Assembly (NCBI RefSeq): GCF_000021925.1
Contig: NC_011830.1
Coordinates: 4,871,001-4,935,000, forward strand
Direction of reading: 5' to 3'
DNA length: 64,000 bases
From: Desulfitobacterium hafniense DCB-2
Lineage (GTDB): Bacteria > Bacillota > Desulfitobacteriia > Desulfitobacteriales > Desulfitobacteriaceae
Part shown: positions 24,100 to 33,007 of the stretch, in pieces
Layout: each line of letters starts with the position of its first letter
Position numbering within the stretch: position 1 is the first letter of the stretch
Notes under the pieces: model-generated
The model's database searches: none
Seen by the model: only the letters and a program-made list of their open reading frames with translations
What the model was told of the DNA's origin: nothing
Program-made: the position numbers and the translations under genes

Positions 24100-25314
24100 C
24101 TAAACTCCCTTTTTAATAATATTTTTCTCATAAAAAGAAGCTATTTCCCTTGCGCTGAAGCCGGCCTCAGCCAATATATCTTCGGTATCCATGCCAATGG
24201 TCGGACAGCCCCGCCAGATATGTCCGGGATTATTTTTTAATTTAGGCACGATATTTTGCCCGGTAATGCTTTGGCCGTCAACCGTCTGCCACCGGGTGAT
24301 GGTTTCCCTGGCCAGAAAGTGAGGATGATCCGGCATCATTTCATGATTCATAAGCATACTGCAGGGGACCCCGGCAGATCTCAGGATCTCTTCCACTTCC
24401 CGGGCCGTTCTTTGCCGGCAAAAATCCTCAATGGCTGCCTCCAGCTTTTGTCCGCCTCTGGTATCCAGCTTATAGCTGCCCGAAGCCGGAAATTCATCCG
24501 TCCCATAGGTGAAACCGAAAATCGGCAGTGCAGCTTTAACCACACCAACCCCCAACAGTACGATATAGACCTCTTTGCCGTCTCCGCACCGATAGCTGTT
24601 AAAGCCGGCATTGTTGTTATTTCCCATCCCCCGGCGGTAAACCCGCTCCGTATGGTTCCAGCTGTCCAGGGGCCACCCTGACTGGCATCTTAAAATGGCC
24701 TCATATTGAGCCACATCGATACTGTCTCCCTCTCCTGTGCTTTGAGCGCGGATATAGGCGGCCAGAGCGGAATAAGCCGCCAGAAAACCCGTATAATAAT
24801 CGGCAATGCTAACTTCTGCGGGGGCAGGCCGAGTGCCGGGCAGGCCATTCATAGACATCAGACCGCCAAAGGCCTGAGCAATTGGATCATAAGAAGCCCG
24901 GCCGGTGTAACTGTTGTCCCCTGTCTGGCCGAATCCGGAGATATGCACGATCACCAACCGAGGATTGACTTCCCATAGGACCTCATCTGTGAGCCCCCAT
25001 TTCCGGTATTGTCCTCCCCGGGACGCCTCAATAAAAATGTCGGTCTCCCTGATTAGACGCAAAAATATCTCTTTTCCCGCCGGGGTCGGGATATTCAGGG
25101 CAATGGTTCTTTGGTTCCGCCGATCCAGCTGAGAGGCCATCCCTGGACCATAGCGGGTAATATCCATGGCTTTGGCGCTCTCCACCCAGATCACATCCGC
25201 TCCCATATCCGCCATGAGCGCCGCGGCGAATGGCCCGGCAATGGACATCGAAGCATGCACAACCCGGACTCCTTGAAGGGCCCCCCTTTGGGGGGCATCC
25301 ACACGCTTAACCAT
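24100..25314 (-). CDS. Type III CoA-transferase, CaiB/BaiF family (copy 1)
   Basis: About 404 residues from the ATG of MVKRVDAPQRGALQGVRVVHASM at 25314 (GAGGTG upstream); the longer frame runs into the permease gene. It has the family landmarks GPFAAALMADMGADVIWVE, FIEASRGGQYRKWGLTDEVL, VHISGFGQTGDNSYTGRASYDPIAQAFGG and the catalytic Asp in EVSIADYYTGF. Such enzymes move CoA from one acyl-CoA to another acid without ATP, as CaiB does between gamma-butyrobetaine and carnitine. It is about 45% alike by eye to the second copy at 36080-37300. Having two copies in one operon suggests two acids or two steps. Confidence 0.9.
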   Translation of the reverse strand: MVKRVDAPQRGALQGVRVVHASMSIAGPFAAALMADMGADVIWVESAKAMDITRYGPGMASQLDRRNQRTIALNIPTPAGKEIFLRLIRETDIFIEASRGGQYRKWGLTDEVLWEVNPRLVIVHISGFGQTGDNSYTGRASYDPIAQAFGGLMSMNGLPGTRPAPAEVSIADYYTGFLAAYSALAAYIRAQSTGEGDSIDVAQYEAILRCQSGWPLDSWNHTERVYRRGMGNNNNAGFNSYRCGDGKEVYIVLLGVGVVKAALPIFGFTYGTDEFPASGSYKLDTRGGQKLEAAIEDFCRQRTAREVEEILRSAGVPCSMLMNHEMMPDHPHFLARETITRWQTVDGQSITGQNIVPKLKNNPGHIWRGCPTIGMDTEDILAEAGFSAREIASFYEKNIIKKGV

Positions 25315-25382
25315 ATTAACACCTCTTCTTCCATACTTTTTACCGGGAGTCCCTTTTCTCCGGAAACTGCTCCCAACTTCCT

Positions 25383-26852
25383 TTAAAAGAGCAAGGGGCC
25401 TAAAATCAGGCAAACCAAGGCCCCAATCGCCGGGGCTACAATGGCCAGGGAAACTGTGTATTTATAAATTTCCCTGGAACAGACCCATTCACTGTTCCCA
25501 TGCATCAAAGCCGCCAAAGGACTGGAGGCCGGAAACACGATCCCCATAAGACAGGAGACACATAAAGCCACCGTGAGCATCTCGGGGCTGATGCCAACCA
25601 CCGGGGCGTAAGTGCACACCAGAGGAACTAAAATCAGACCCACGATGATATCCCCCATAAAAACAGTCATAAGGACAGAGACTCCTATAAAGAGAAAAAC
25701 AAACACTTCAGGACTAAGATGAGCATTTAAAAGCGGGCTGAAGAGTTGCATAAAAACCTCTTTCACTCCGGTCTCTTCGCTGGTCATCGCTTCAGCCAGA
25801 GGCAGCGCCGTCCCCAATAAAAACAGGCTTTGCCAGGGAATCCCCTCACGAATCAATTCCACGAAATTGACAAATTCCACCGAATTTTTCTTCCTGAGAA
25901 ACGCTACAAAGGCTAATAGCAGCACAACGATTCCCGTATTCCCCAGCCTTTTGAGAAATTGCGTCAGCCCTAGATCTGCGGGCAGTATCCCGGGCAAAAA
26001 GAGCAGGATAATCAGTACTCCTAATAGAGTGATGACCTGTTTCTGATACGTATTCAACTTGAATGTGTTGGCATAAACAAATTTGCTTTGGGCTATGAGG
26101 GTGACATCCGGTCTGAAGACAAATCTGCACAGGCCGATATAGCCCAGCACCGCGAAATAGCCGATGGCGGCTGCCAAAATGGTAAAGCTCATAAAATCAA
26201 TCTGCAGACCGGTTTGCTTGGTAAAGACACCGGTTAAGATGACAGCCATCATTTTATAAGGCAAAGCAGCATGCCCCATCAGGCCGGCAAAGACAATACC
26301 CACGATCATAAGTTTGGGATAGTGATCCTTTTTGGTAAAGCCAAAAACCCGACAAAGTTTATATAATATCCCCCAGCAGATAATAATTGCCGGCGTAACA
26401 CTAACTAAAGCCGCTACCACATAGGCGGCAGTCAGAATCAAGAGTGTAAGCATCCAGGGCTTCCCGCTGGCAAACCGCCTGGAGACCACCCAATTGGCAA
26501 TAACTTCAGTAATTCCCGCTTTATCAACCATAGCGGCAAAAATGAGAATAAAAAAAACAAATAAAAAGGCGTCCCCACCATAACCCATTTGAAACGCTTC
26601 TGGTACAGTAGTGTATCCGGTCAATCCCAGGGCGATCAAACCTAATAAAGCAGGCCAAAGAATCCCTACCGTGGACCATGCGTAAATGACCCCGGCAAAA
26701 ATACCGATAATCCGCATACCAAGCGGTGTCAGAGGCTCAATAACCGGAAAATACCAGCCTCCGAAAATCAGAGCAATCACGATCAGGCTGTTCAGATAAT
26801 AAAGAATGTTTTTCCACGATTTCTCCCTGGTTTCTCTTTTATGTGCAGACAT
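25383..26852 (-). CDS. SLC13/DASS-family anion permease (copy 1)
   Basis: A 489-residue integral membrane protein with roughly 11-12 hydrophobic helices and the divalent anion:sodium symporter layout: two halves with re-entrant loops, including SVTPAIIICWGILYKL and MGIVFPASSPLAALMHGNSEW near the C-terminus. The family imports dicarboxylates, citrate or other organic anions, usually with sodium. The ATG at 26852 follows GGAGGG. It is a close paralogue of the next upstream gene. In this cluster it takes the place that the betaine antiporter CaiT has in carnitine operons, so the substrate is probably an acid without a quaternary ammonium group. Confidence 0.88.
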   Translation of the reverse strand: MSAHKRETREKSWKNILYYLNSLIVIALIFGGWYFPVIEPLTPLGMRIIGIFAGVIYAWSTVGILWPALLGLIALGLTGYTTVPEAFQMGYGGDAFLFVFFILIFAAMVDKAGITEVIANWVVSRRFASGKPWMLTLLILTAAYVVAALVSVTPAIIICWGILYKLCRVFGFTKKDHYPKLMIVGIVFAGLMGHAALPYKMMAVILTGVFTKQTGLQIDFMSFTILAAAIGYFAVLGYIGLCRFVFRPDVTLIAQSKFVYANTFKLNTYQKQVITLLGVLIILLFLPGILPADLGLTQFLKRLGNTGIVVLLLAFVAFLRKKNSVEFVNFVELIREGIPWQSLFLLGTALPLAEAMTSEETGVKEVFMQLFSPLLNAHLSPEVFVFLFIGVSVLMTVFMGDIIVGLILVPLVCTYAPVVGISPEMLTVALCVSCLMGIVFPASSPLAALMHGNSEWVCSREIYKYTVSLAIVAPAIGALVCLILGPLLF

Positions 26853-26972
26853 ACACTACCCTCCATACGCCTTGTATTGCCATTTTCACCCGGGCTGCAC
26901 TTTTTTAAACTCATGGGCAGACAAGAGCGTCACGGATTTATTCGCCGAATACTTACACCTGGGCTAGCCGGA

Positions 26973-27008
26973 CCGGCAATACCTGATGCAAAAACCAGGT
27001 ATTGCCGG
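26973..27008. repeat. Hairpin between the two SLC13 permease genes
   Basis: CCGGCAATACCTG (26973-26985) and CAGGTATTGCCGG (26996-27008) are perfect complements around a 10-base A-rich loop. No good T-run follows on the minus strand, so partial termination or mRNA-end protection is more likely than full termination. Confidence 0.6.
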
Positions 27009-27050
27009 ACTTTAAACTGCTGAACTCCGGCTATGATAGGTCGCTATAAA

Positions 27051-28514
27051 TTAGAATAAAAGATTGCCTAAGGTTAAGGACAAGATGATTCCGATGACTG
27101 TTACCACCACAACTAACGGAGTACCATATTTGATAATATCTTTGGTGCTGACCCACTCTGTATTACCGTGGAGAAGGGCTGTCAACGGCCCTGCCGAAGG
27201 GAGAAGGATAGCAATGTTACAAAATACACTTAATGAAACGACCAGCATTTGAATGTTGGCACCGATACCGGATGCATACGTGATGGCCATGGGCACCATG
27301 AGCATCCCCACAACGACGCCACCCATGAATTGCTTTAGTAGAGCCGCGATGACCAGAATAAGAATAACAAACACGACCGGATTGGCATTAGCGCCCAGAA
27401 TGGGAGTGAGCATTTGGGAAAGCAGTTCCTGAACACCGGTCCCTTTGGTGGTCATAGCGGTGGCTAAAGGCATGGCTGTGCCCAGAAGGATCATGGTTTC
27501 CCAGGGAACGCCGTTTTTGATGGTATCGACCAGATTAACATAGTTGCTGCCGTCTTTCTTTTTGATAAAGGCCACCAGGGCTAAAATCGCGATCACAATG
27601 CCGGTATTGCCCAGAGCCTTAAGGAAAGTCAGCACCGGTCCTGCCGGCAGAAAACCGGGCAGAAACAAAAGCAAGACCATCAGACCCAGCAACCCGCTGA
27701 CTTGCTTTTGATAAGCATTCATGCGGAGGGTATTTTCCATGACAAAATCGCTCTTCTGAATAGCCCTGACATCGGGACGGAAGATGAATTTGCACAAGGC
27801 CAGATATCCCAACACCCCACCATAGCCGATGGCGGTGGCCAGAACAGTAAAGGAGAGAAAGCTGATTTGCAGTCCTGTTTGTTTGGCCAGTACGCCCATC
27901 AGCATCACCGGAAGGGCTTTAAAAGGCAAGGCCGCCATTCCCATCAAGCCGGCAAAAACGATGCCGATAACCATCAGCTTGGGATATTTGTCCTGATTGG
28001 TATAACCAAACACTTTGCAAAGCTGATACAAAATTCCCCAGCAAATAATAATGGCCGGTGTGACGCTGATCAGGGCGGCAATAATGAAGGCGGCGGTGAG
28101 AAGCATGGTGGACAGCACCCAGGGCTTGCCTTTGGCAAATTTTCTGGAGACAGCCCAGCTGGCAATCACGTTGCTTACCCCTGCTTTGTCAATAATCGCA
28201 GCAAAGGTAAGCATGAAGAACACGAATAAATAGGTATCTCCTCCATACCCCTGGGCAAAGACAGCGGACACGGTGCCAAACTCGGTAAATCCCAGAGCAA
28301 TGGCCCCCAATAAAGCCGGCCAGATCACGCTGACCGTGGCCCAGGCATAAACGACACCTAAGAAAATCCCTACAACCGCCATACCAAAGGATGTTAAGGG
28401 GGCAATCGGCGGCAAGTATTTAAACCCGAACATCAAAACCAACGCAATGATACTATTGAGATAATACCAAGTATTTTTACCCGATGGATTGGCACTTGCA
28501 GAACTCATAGCCAT
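27051..28514 (-). CDS. SLC13/DASS-family anion permease (copy 2)
   Basis: A 487-residue polytopic membrane protein aligned end to end with copy 1 (shared stretches include SVTPAIIICWGILYQLCKVFG and GNTGIVI). The conserved regions of both halves are intact. The ATG at 28514 follows AGGAGGTTTGTC. The residues near the binding loops differ between the two copies (MGGVVVGMLMVPMAITYASG here, MGDIIVGLILVPLVCTYAPV in copy 1), so they may import different but related anions, or one may exchange substrate for product. Confidence 0.88.
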   Translation of the reverse strand: MAMSSASANPSGKNTWYYLNSIIALVLMFGFKYLPPIAPLTSFGMAVVGIFLGVVYAWATVSVIWPALLGAIALGFTEFGTVSAVFAQGYGGDTYLFVFFMLTFAAIIDKAGVSNVIASWAVSRKFAKGKPWVLSTMLLTAAFIIAALISVTPAIIICWGILYQLCKVFGYTNQDKYPKLMVIGIVFAGLMGMAALPFKALPVMLMGVLAKQTGLQISFLSFTVLATAIGYGGVLGYLALCKFIFRPDVRAIQKSDFVMENTLRMNAYQKQVSGLLGLMVLLLFLPGFLPAGPVLTFLKALGNTGIVIAILALVAFIKKKDGSNYVNLVDTIKNGVPWETMILLGTAMPLATAMTTKGTGVQELLSQMLTPILGANANPVVFVILILVIAALLKQFMGGVVVGMLMVPMAITYASGIGANIQMLVVSLSVFCNIAILLPSAGPLTALLHGNTEWVSTKDIIKYGTPLVVVVTVIGIILSLTLGNLLF

Positions 28515-28621
28515 GACAAACCTCCTGTTTCATCATAATTCTTTTTTTCCGTTTGGCAAACCTAACTTCTGAAGTTGGAATCGTGTCTGACTTCTTTCCG
28601 GCACCACCTCCTTGGCCGCCC

Positions 28622-28664
28622 CTGTGTTTGCAGGCCCCGGGCATTGGGTGGGCTGCAAACACAG
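28622..28664. repeat. Hairpin between the acyl-CoA dehydrogenase and permease genes
   Basis: CTGTGTTTGCAG (28622-28633) and CTGCAAACACAG (28653-28664) form a perfect 12-bp stem with a 19-base GC-rich loop and no T-run. A second small inverted repeat, TAACTTC/GAAGTTG, lies at about 28562-28576. Confidence 0.6.
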
Positions 28665-28675
28665 AGGTGATGTCT

Positions 28676-29818
28676 TTATCTGTATTTCTTAAGAATATTT
28701 CTTCCTGCAATATGGATCATAACCTGATCGGTTCCGCCGCCGATCCTGTAATTGCGGGCATCCCTCCATAATCTGGAGATACGGCAATCGTTGGTATAAC
28801 CAATTCCGCCCATGATCTGCAGGGCATCATCGATGATTTCGTTTCCTGACTGAGCGCAATAAAGCTTGGTCAGGGCCGAAGTAATCTGAGTTGAGATGCC
28901 ATTTTCTTTTTCCCAGGCCGTTTTATAGATGAGATTTCGCATATTCTCAATCTTCAGGGCCATATAAGTGATCTTCTCCTGGATCAATTGGAAGGTCCCG
29001 ATGGGCTTGCCGAACTGGACTCTTTGATTGGCATAACGCACTGCGTCCTCAAAGGCGCACTCTGCCATTCCTAAAATGGTGGCGGCCATCAGCAGTCTTT
29101 CCGTCTCAAAATTCTTCATCAATTGCAGGAAGCCGTGGCCTTCCTGACCGACAATGTCCTTTTCTTCCACTTCCACGTTTTCCAGATAGATTTCGCAGGT
29201 CTCCAGCATATGCCAGCCGATTTTGTGAAGCTGTTCCACTTTGATTCCCGGCGCACTCATGGGTACCCACCACATGGTAAAGGCTTTGGTCTTGTCTGTC
29301 TCATCACAATTGCGGGCCATACAAAGCAGGTAGGGATTGGTCAGCGCGCCGCTGATAAAGGTCTTGTGCCCGTTAAGGTACACTTTGCCGTTTCTCCGGG
29401 TATAGGTGGTCTGAATGGCTGAAGTGTCCGAACCGGCCTGGGGTTCGGTAAAGCCGATGCAAAACGGGACCTGTCCCTGTTTTACATAATGCATGGTGAT
29501 CTTCTTCTGTTCTTCGGAGCCGTAGGTGAGCATATTGTCCAGCTGAAAAGCTTGGGTAAAGACATTGATAGGACCGCCGTTTTTGGCTATTTCTTCTTTG
29601 ACCAGCAGAAGAGTCAGGAGATCCACCGGGGTGCCGCCGTATTCTTCCGGAACCCCCAGTAAGCCGAAGCCGTTGTCTACCAGAGCTTTGGCGAATTCCA
29701 CCGGGAACCGCCCTTCTTCATCGCATCTTCTGACATAGTCTTCCGGGCATTCCCGCTCCATCAGTTCTTTAAGGCTTTCCAGCAATAATTCCTGTTCTTC
29801 ACTTTTCTTAAAATCCAT
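28676..29818 (-). CDS. CaiA-like acyl-CoA dehydrogenase (enoyl-CoA reductase)
   Basis: A 380-residue flavoprotein. It follows E. coli CaiA (crotonobetainyl-CoA reductase) over its whole length: YTRRNGKVYLNGHKTFISGALTNPY, CAFEDAVRYANQRVQFGKPIG and FQLIQEKITYMALKIENMRN are near-identical in pattern. The usual catalytic Glu of acyl-CoA dehydrogenases (YEGT) is replaced by Gly (RIGGGTDQ), as in CaiA, which fits work in the reducing direction with electrons from FixAB. The ATG at 29818 (GAGG four bases upstream) is preferred over the TTG at 29827. A copy of the dispersed repeat sequence lies within the gene (29461-29477). Confidence 0.9.
   Translation of the reverse strand: MDFKKSEEQELLLESLKELMERECPEDYVRRCDEEGRFPVEFAKALVDNGFGLLGVPEEYGGTPVDLLTLLLVKEEIAKNGGPINVFTQAFQLDNMLTYGSEEQKKITMHYVKQGQVPFCIGFTEPQAGSDTSAIQTTYTRRNGKVYLNGHKTFISGALTNPYLLCMARNCDETDKTKAFTMWWVPMSAPGIKVEQLHKIGWHMLETCEIYLENVEVEEKDIVGQEGHGFLQLMKNFETERLLMAATILGMAECAFEDAVRYANQRVQFGKPIGTFQLIQEKITYMALKIENMRNLIYKTAWEKENGISTQITSALTKLYCAQSGNEIIDDALQIMGGIGYTNDCRISRLWRDARNYRIGGGTDQVMIHIAGRNILKKYR
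29461..29485. repeat. Dispersed repeat core within the acyl-CoA dehydrogenase gene
   Basis: AAAACGGGACCTGTCCC (29461-29477) is identical to 14624-14640 and continues TGTTTTAC, making a near-palindrome. It is read in frame as VKQGQVPF, where relatives also have a short surface segment, so it may be chance or an old insertion. Confidence 0.45.
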
Positions 29819-29833
29819 GTTCCTCAAACCCCT

Positions 29834-30604
29834 TTATTTCTTATTATTCCGCAAAGCAGCCTTGTAAGCTTTATGCTCTTCTGTCTGGGCGCAAAAAGGC
29901 GAAGACTGAAGCTCGGCTTCCATCACGGCATTCAGCAGCTGATTAATGGTTGAATTGGTAATCCGTTTGGTGATTTTCATGGGCAGGGAAGGCATTCCCG
30001 CCAATCCTTGGGCCAAAGACATGGTGGCCTCTTCAATCTCGGCGTCAGGAAAAACATGATTGACGAACCCCATCTGCCAGGCTTCCCGGGCTTCCACAAC
30101 CCGGCCTGTAAACCAAAGTTCTTTGGCACGGTAAAGCCCGATGGTCTGAGGTAGGAAGAGCAGGGCACCCATTTCCGGCACGATGCCCACCTTCAAAAAG
30201 TTGGAGGAGAATTTAGCACTTTCCGAGGCCATGAGCAAATCGCAGGCCAGAGCCAGGCTCATACCTCCTCCTACGGCATACCCCCTGACCATGGCAATGA
30301 CAGGCTTCTCCATCTGCTGAATGATTTGGACCACCCGGCAGTATTTTTTCAAGGACGCCCGGGAATTCTCGATGGTGGGTGTGGTTCCCGCCCCGGCCTT
30401 CAGGTCCCCCCCTGAGCAGAAATGTTCTCCTTCTCCCTTCAAAATGATCACTTTGACGGCTTCATCCTGATCCAGGCTTTCCAGAATCCCGGCCAGCTGC
30501 TCCATCATCCCGGGATCGATGGCATTTCTGCGCTGGGGTTTGTTCAGAACAAGGGTGGCGATTCCACTATCTTGTTTTTCAACATATACTGTGTGTTCCA
30601 TCAT
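29834..30604 (-). CDS. Enoyl-CoA hydratase/isomerase family protein, CaiD-like
   Basis: A 256-residue crotonase-fold enzyme. The oxyanion-hole motifs are FCSGGDLKAGAG and RGYAVGGGMSLALACDLLMASESAKFS; the position of the first catalytic Glu region reads VGIVPEMGALLFLPQTIG, with a Glu present. Members hydrate or isomerise enoyl-CoA esters; CaiD hydrates crotonobetainyl-CoA. Two ATG codons start the gene (30604 and 30601) after GAGGAAC. It is between the OYE-like reductase and the acyl-CoA dehydrogenase genes, which gives the usual trio of hydration and reduction enzymes. Confidence 0.9.
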   Translation of the reverse strand: MMEHTVYVEKQDSGIATLVLNKPQRRNAIDPGMMEQLAGILESLDQDEAVKVIILKGEGEHFCSGGDLKAGAGTTPTIENSRASLKKYCRVVQIIQQMEKPVIAMVRGYAVGGGMSLALACDLLMASESAKFSSNFLKVGIVPEMGALLFLPQTIGLYRAKELWFTGRVVEAREAWQMGFVNHVFPDAEIEEATMSLAQGLAGMPSLPMKITKRITNSTINQLLNAVMEAELQSSPFCAQTEEHKAYKAALRNNKK

Positions 30605-30631
30605 GCACGTTCCTCATTTCTCCGCCGTTCT

Positions 30632-32677
30632 CTATAATTCCATAGCGGCCCGGTAACCCTTTTTGGTAGCATCGGCCATGCGCTTAGGATCTTCACAATC
30701 CCCGATGACTTTAAGAATGGGCACCTTGCCTTTGAGCCGGTCGGCTAGCTCCAGATTTTTTTCAAAGCCCAAAGTCACGGCCACGGTGTCTGCCGGGTAG
30801 ATTGCTTCTGTGGAATCCTCCCGTCTGAATTTTACTCCTTCTGCAGTGATGGCCAATACTTTCGTTGAGGGCTCCATTTGGACATCGGGAGATTTCTTGA
30901 ATTTGGAGACCACATGAAAGCGGTCACTGGCACCCACATCATAGCCAATCTTTTTCCGCTCTTCCAGGATGGCCATTTTTCGTTGATGAGCCAGCAGTTC
31001 CTGACCCAGCTCGCAGCCCGGCAAGCCGCCGCCGATAATAGCCACCCGCTTGCCGAAAGGCCAGGGCATGCCCATCAGGCTTCTCACAAGCTTGGGGGAG
31101 TAGAATAAGCGCAGAAATACAGCGCCCCCATTCCACATCACTTTGTTGATCAGACCCGGTTTCTGCGGAGGTTTGCCATTGAGCATTTCCAGAAAATCGT
31201 GGGACCGGACCACATCTCCCCGCTCTACGCCGGGTGCTTTGAGGTCCACCGGATGCCCACCCACGGCGATAATAACGGCTTCCGGTTTTTCCGACCGCAC
31301 CAGTTCCGGTGTAACCAGGGTGTTCAGTTTCACCTGAATGTTGGGCGTTTTGCTGAGCTGGGCTTTGTAGTAGCGGGTCAAGCGCTCATAGGTAGGACTG
31401 AAAATAGCGCTCATCACCAGGCAGCCCCCGACTCTTGGCCCTCGCTCATAAAGAGTGACCTGATGCCCTCTTTTGGCTGCTGTCAAAGCTGCAGCCAATC
31501 CTCCCGGTCCGCTGCCCACCACCATGACTTTCTTCGGACGGGCTACCGGTTCAACCGGGGTAAGCAATTCGGGGCCCAGACGGGGATTGACACTGCAATA
31601 TTCCAAACCGTGACCGGCCGCCATTTCATCCAGGCAACGGCAACAGGTGATGCACATTTGAATATCTTCCAGTCTGCCTTCCCTGACTTTGTTGGGAAAC
31701 TCCGGATCTGCGATGCAATACCGCACCCCACCGATCAGATCCGCTTTTCCTTCAGCCAGCACCTTTTCCATAACCAGGGGATCGGTTTCCCGATAGCCGG
31801 TCACCACGGGGATTGTGGCCACTTTCTTTATCTCAGCGGCAATCCATGACCAATGTCCGTCAGGGATTTCTTTGGTGGTCAGGGGCACGGAGCTTTCATG
31901 CCAGCCCACCGCCAGGTTATGCCAGGCTACACCGGCCTTTTCCAGGTAAGGAACAATTTGCTTGGCGTCTTCGATTTCATTGCCGTTTTTGACATAATCA
32001 ACCGGGGACCAGCGGATCAGCACCGGAAACTCCTGGCCGCAGGCTTCTTTGACGGCCTGAACTACTTCCATGGCAAATCGGCAGCGATTTTCCACGCTTC
32101 CGCCGTATTCGTCGGTTCGGTTATTGGTGGCCTTGGAAAGAAAACGGCTGAGCACCCCTCCTACCCCGGCAAGCAGCTCGATGCCGTCCCAGCCTGCGGC
32201 CTGGAGAATCTTGCCGCAGTTGGCCACCTGAGTCGCATAAGTTTTGATGTCTTCTTTGGTCATGGTCTGGAAAGGGCCGACCCCTTTGAGGATCTGAATG
32301 TCGGAGGGACCGAAATGTCCTTCCGGTTCATTAGTGTTTCGCCGCCAATCGTGGAGGGCCAAGGCCTGTCCAACCAGCAAGCCGCCATGTTTATGAACGG
32401 CTTCAGCCATAGCCCGCAAATGGGGCAGATGCTCCGGGGCGTAGGCATTGGGCAAAGGATGCCTTGACTGCCTTGGATAAAAGGCCACCGATTGACAGAT
32501 CAAGGCATAACCGCCTTTGGAGCGTTCTTCCAAGTAATTAAGAAAGACCTGAGTCGGTTTATTGTCGTCCGTAGTATAGCCATGACCCGGAGACATGGAG
32601 GTTGTAATCATTCGGTTCCGCAAGGTCAGGCTGCCTACTTTAATCGGCTTGAATAAGTGGGTAAACTCGCTCATCAT
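30632..32677 (-). CDS. 2,4-dienoyl-CoA reductase-like OYE flavoenzyme with Fe-S and FAD domains
   Basis: A 681-residue protein of the FadH/trimethylamine dehydrogenase class. Residues 1-340 are the FMN TIM barrel (FKPIKVGSLTLRNRMITTSM at the start; NNRTDEYGGSVENRCRFAMEV in the middle). A 4Fe-4S site follows, CITCCRC with a fourth Cys in EYCSVNPRLG. Residues 385-520 hold the first dinucleotide fold (KVMVVGSGPGGLAAALTAAKRGH) and 550-600 the second (RVAIIGGGLPGCELGQELL). These enzymes reduce conjugated enoyl-CoA double bonds with NAD(P)H. Bile-acid BaiCD/BaiH oxidoreductases have the same layout. It gives the cluster a second C=C reductase beside the CaiA-like one. Confidence 0.9.
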   Translation of the reverse strand: MMSEFTHLFKPIKVGSLTLRNRMITTSMSPGHGYTTDDNKPTQVFLNYLEERSKGGYALICQSVAFYPRQSRHPLPNAYAPEHLPHLRAMAEAVHKHGGLLVGQALALHDWRRNTNEPEGHFGPSDIQILKGVGPFQTMTKEDIKTYATQVANCGKILQAAGWDGIELLAGVGGVLSRFLSKATNNRTDEYGGSVENRCRFAMEVVQAVKEACGQEFPVLIRWSPVDYVKNGNEIEDAKQIVPYLEKAGVAWHNLAVGWHESSVPLTTKEIPDGHWSWIAAEIKKVATIPVVTGYRETDPLVMEKVLAEGKADLIGGVRYCIADPEFPNKVREGRLEDIQMCITCCRCLDEMAAGHGLEYCSVNPRLGPELLTPVEPVARPKKVMVVGSGPGGLAAALTAAKRGHQVTLYERGPRVGGCLVMSAIFSPTYERLTRYYKAQLSKTPNIQVKLNTLVTPELVRSEKPEAVIIAVGGHPVDLKAPGVERGDVVRSHDFLEMLNGKPPQKPGLINKVMWNGGAVFLRLFYSPKLVRSLMGMPWPFGKRVAIIGGGLPGCELGQELLAHQRKMAILEERKKIGYDVGASDRFHVVSKFKKSPDVQMEPSTKVLAITAEGVKFRREDSTEAIYPADTVAVTLGFEKNLELADRLKGKVPILKVIGDCEDPKRMADATKKGYRAAMEL

Positions 32678-32725
32678 TATTCCCTCGCATATCCTTTATT
32701 TCTTCAGACCTTATATTCATGAATT

Positions 32726-33007
32726 CTATCCTTGACGATAAATGATTCCGAATCCCCCTTGAGGATACTCCCAGGAGATGGCCTTTTTGCCACAGATGAT
32801 CCGGCAGGTTCCGCACTCCAGGCAACCTGCCCATTCCACTGTAATCTGGTCGTTTTGTTCGCTGTAAAGCCCCGCCGGACAAGCGGTAAGGCAGCTTTTT
32901 TCTCGGCAGGTCCGGCAGACCTGCTGATCGATCCGGATATGAGGCTCTCCTTCATTCACTTCAAATTTGTTCAGAGACAATTTATCTGCCAAACTTAATT
33001 TCTTCAT
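32726..33007 (-). CDS. fixX: Ferredoxin-like protein FixX
   Basis: A 93-residue ferredoxin starting MKKLSLADKLSLNKFEVNEG at the ATG (33007) that overlaps the fixC stop as ATGA. Two Cys-rich motifs are present, CRTCREKSCLTACPAG and CLECGTCRIICG, the FixX arrangement; it ends ISWEYPQGGFGIIYRQG, the FixX tail. It passes electrons between FixC and FixAB. The longer reading frame to 33094 is not needed. Confidence 0.92.
   Translation of the reverse strand: MKKLSLADKLSLNKFEVNEGEPHIRIDQQVCRTCREKSCLTACPAGLYSEQNDQITVEWAGCLECGTCRIICGKKAISWEYPQGGFGIIYRQG

Noticed and set aside
31199..32467. Plus-strand ORFs of over 200 codons across the OYE-like reductase gene
   Set aside because: They are shadows of the minus-strand gene and have no family resemblance or start signals.
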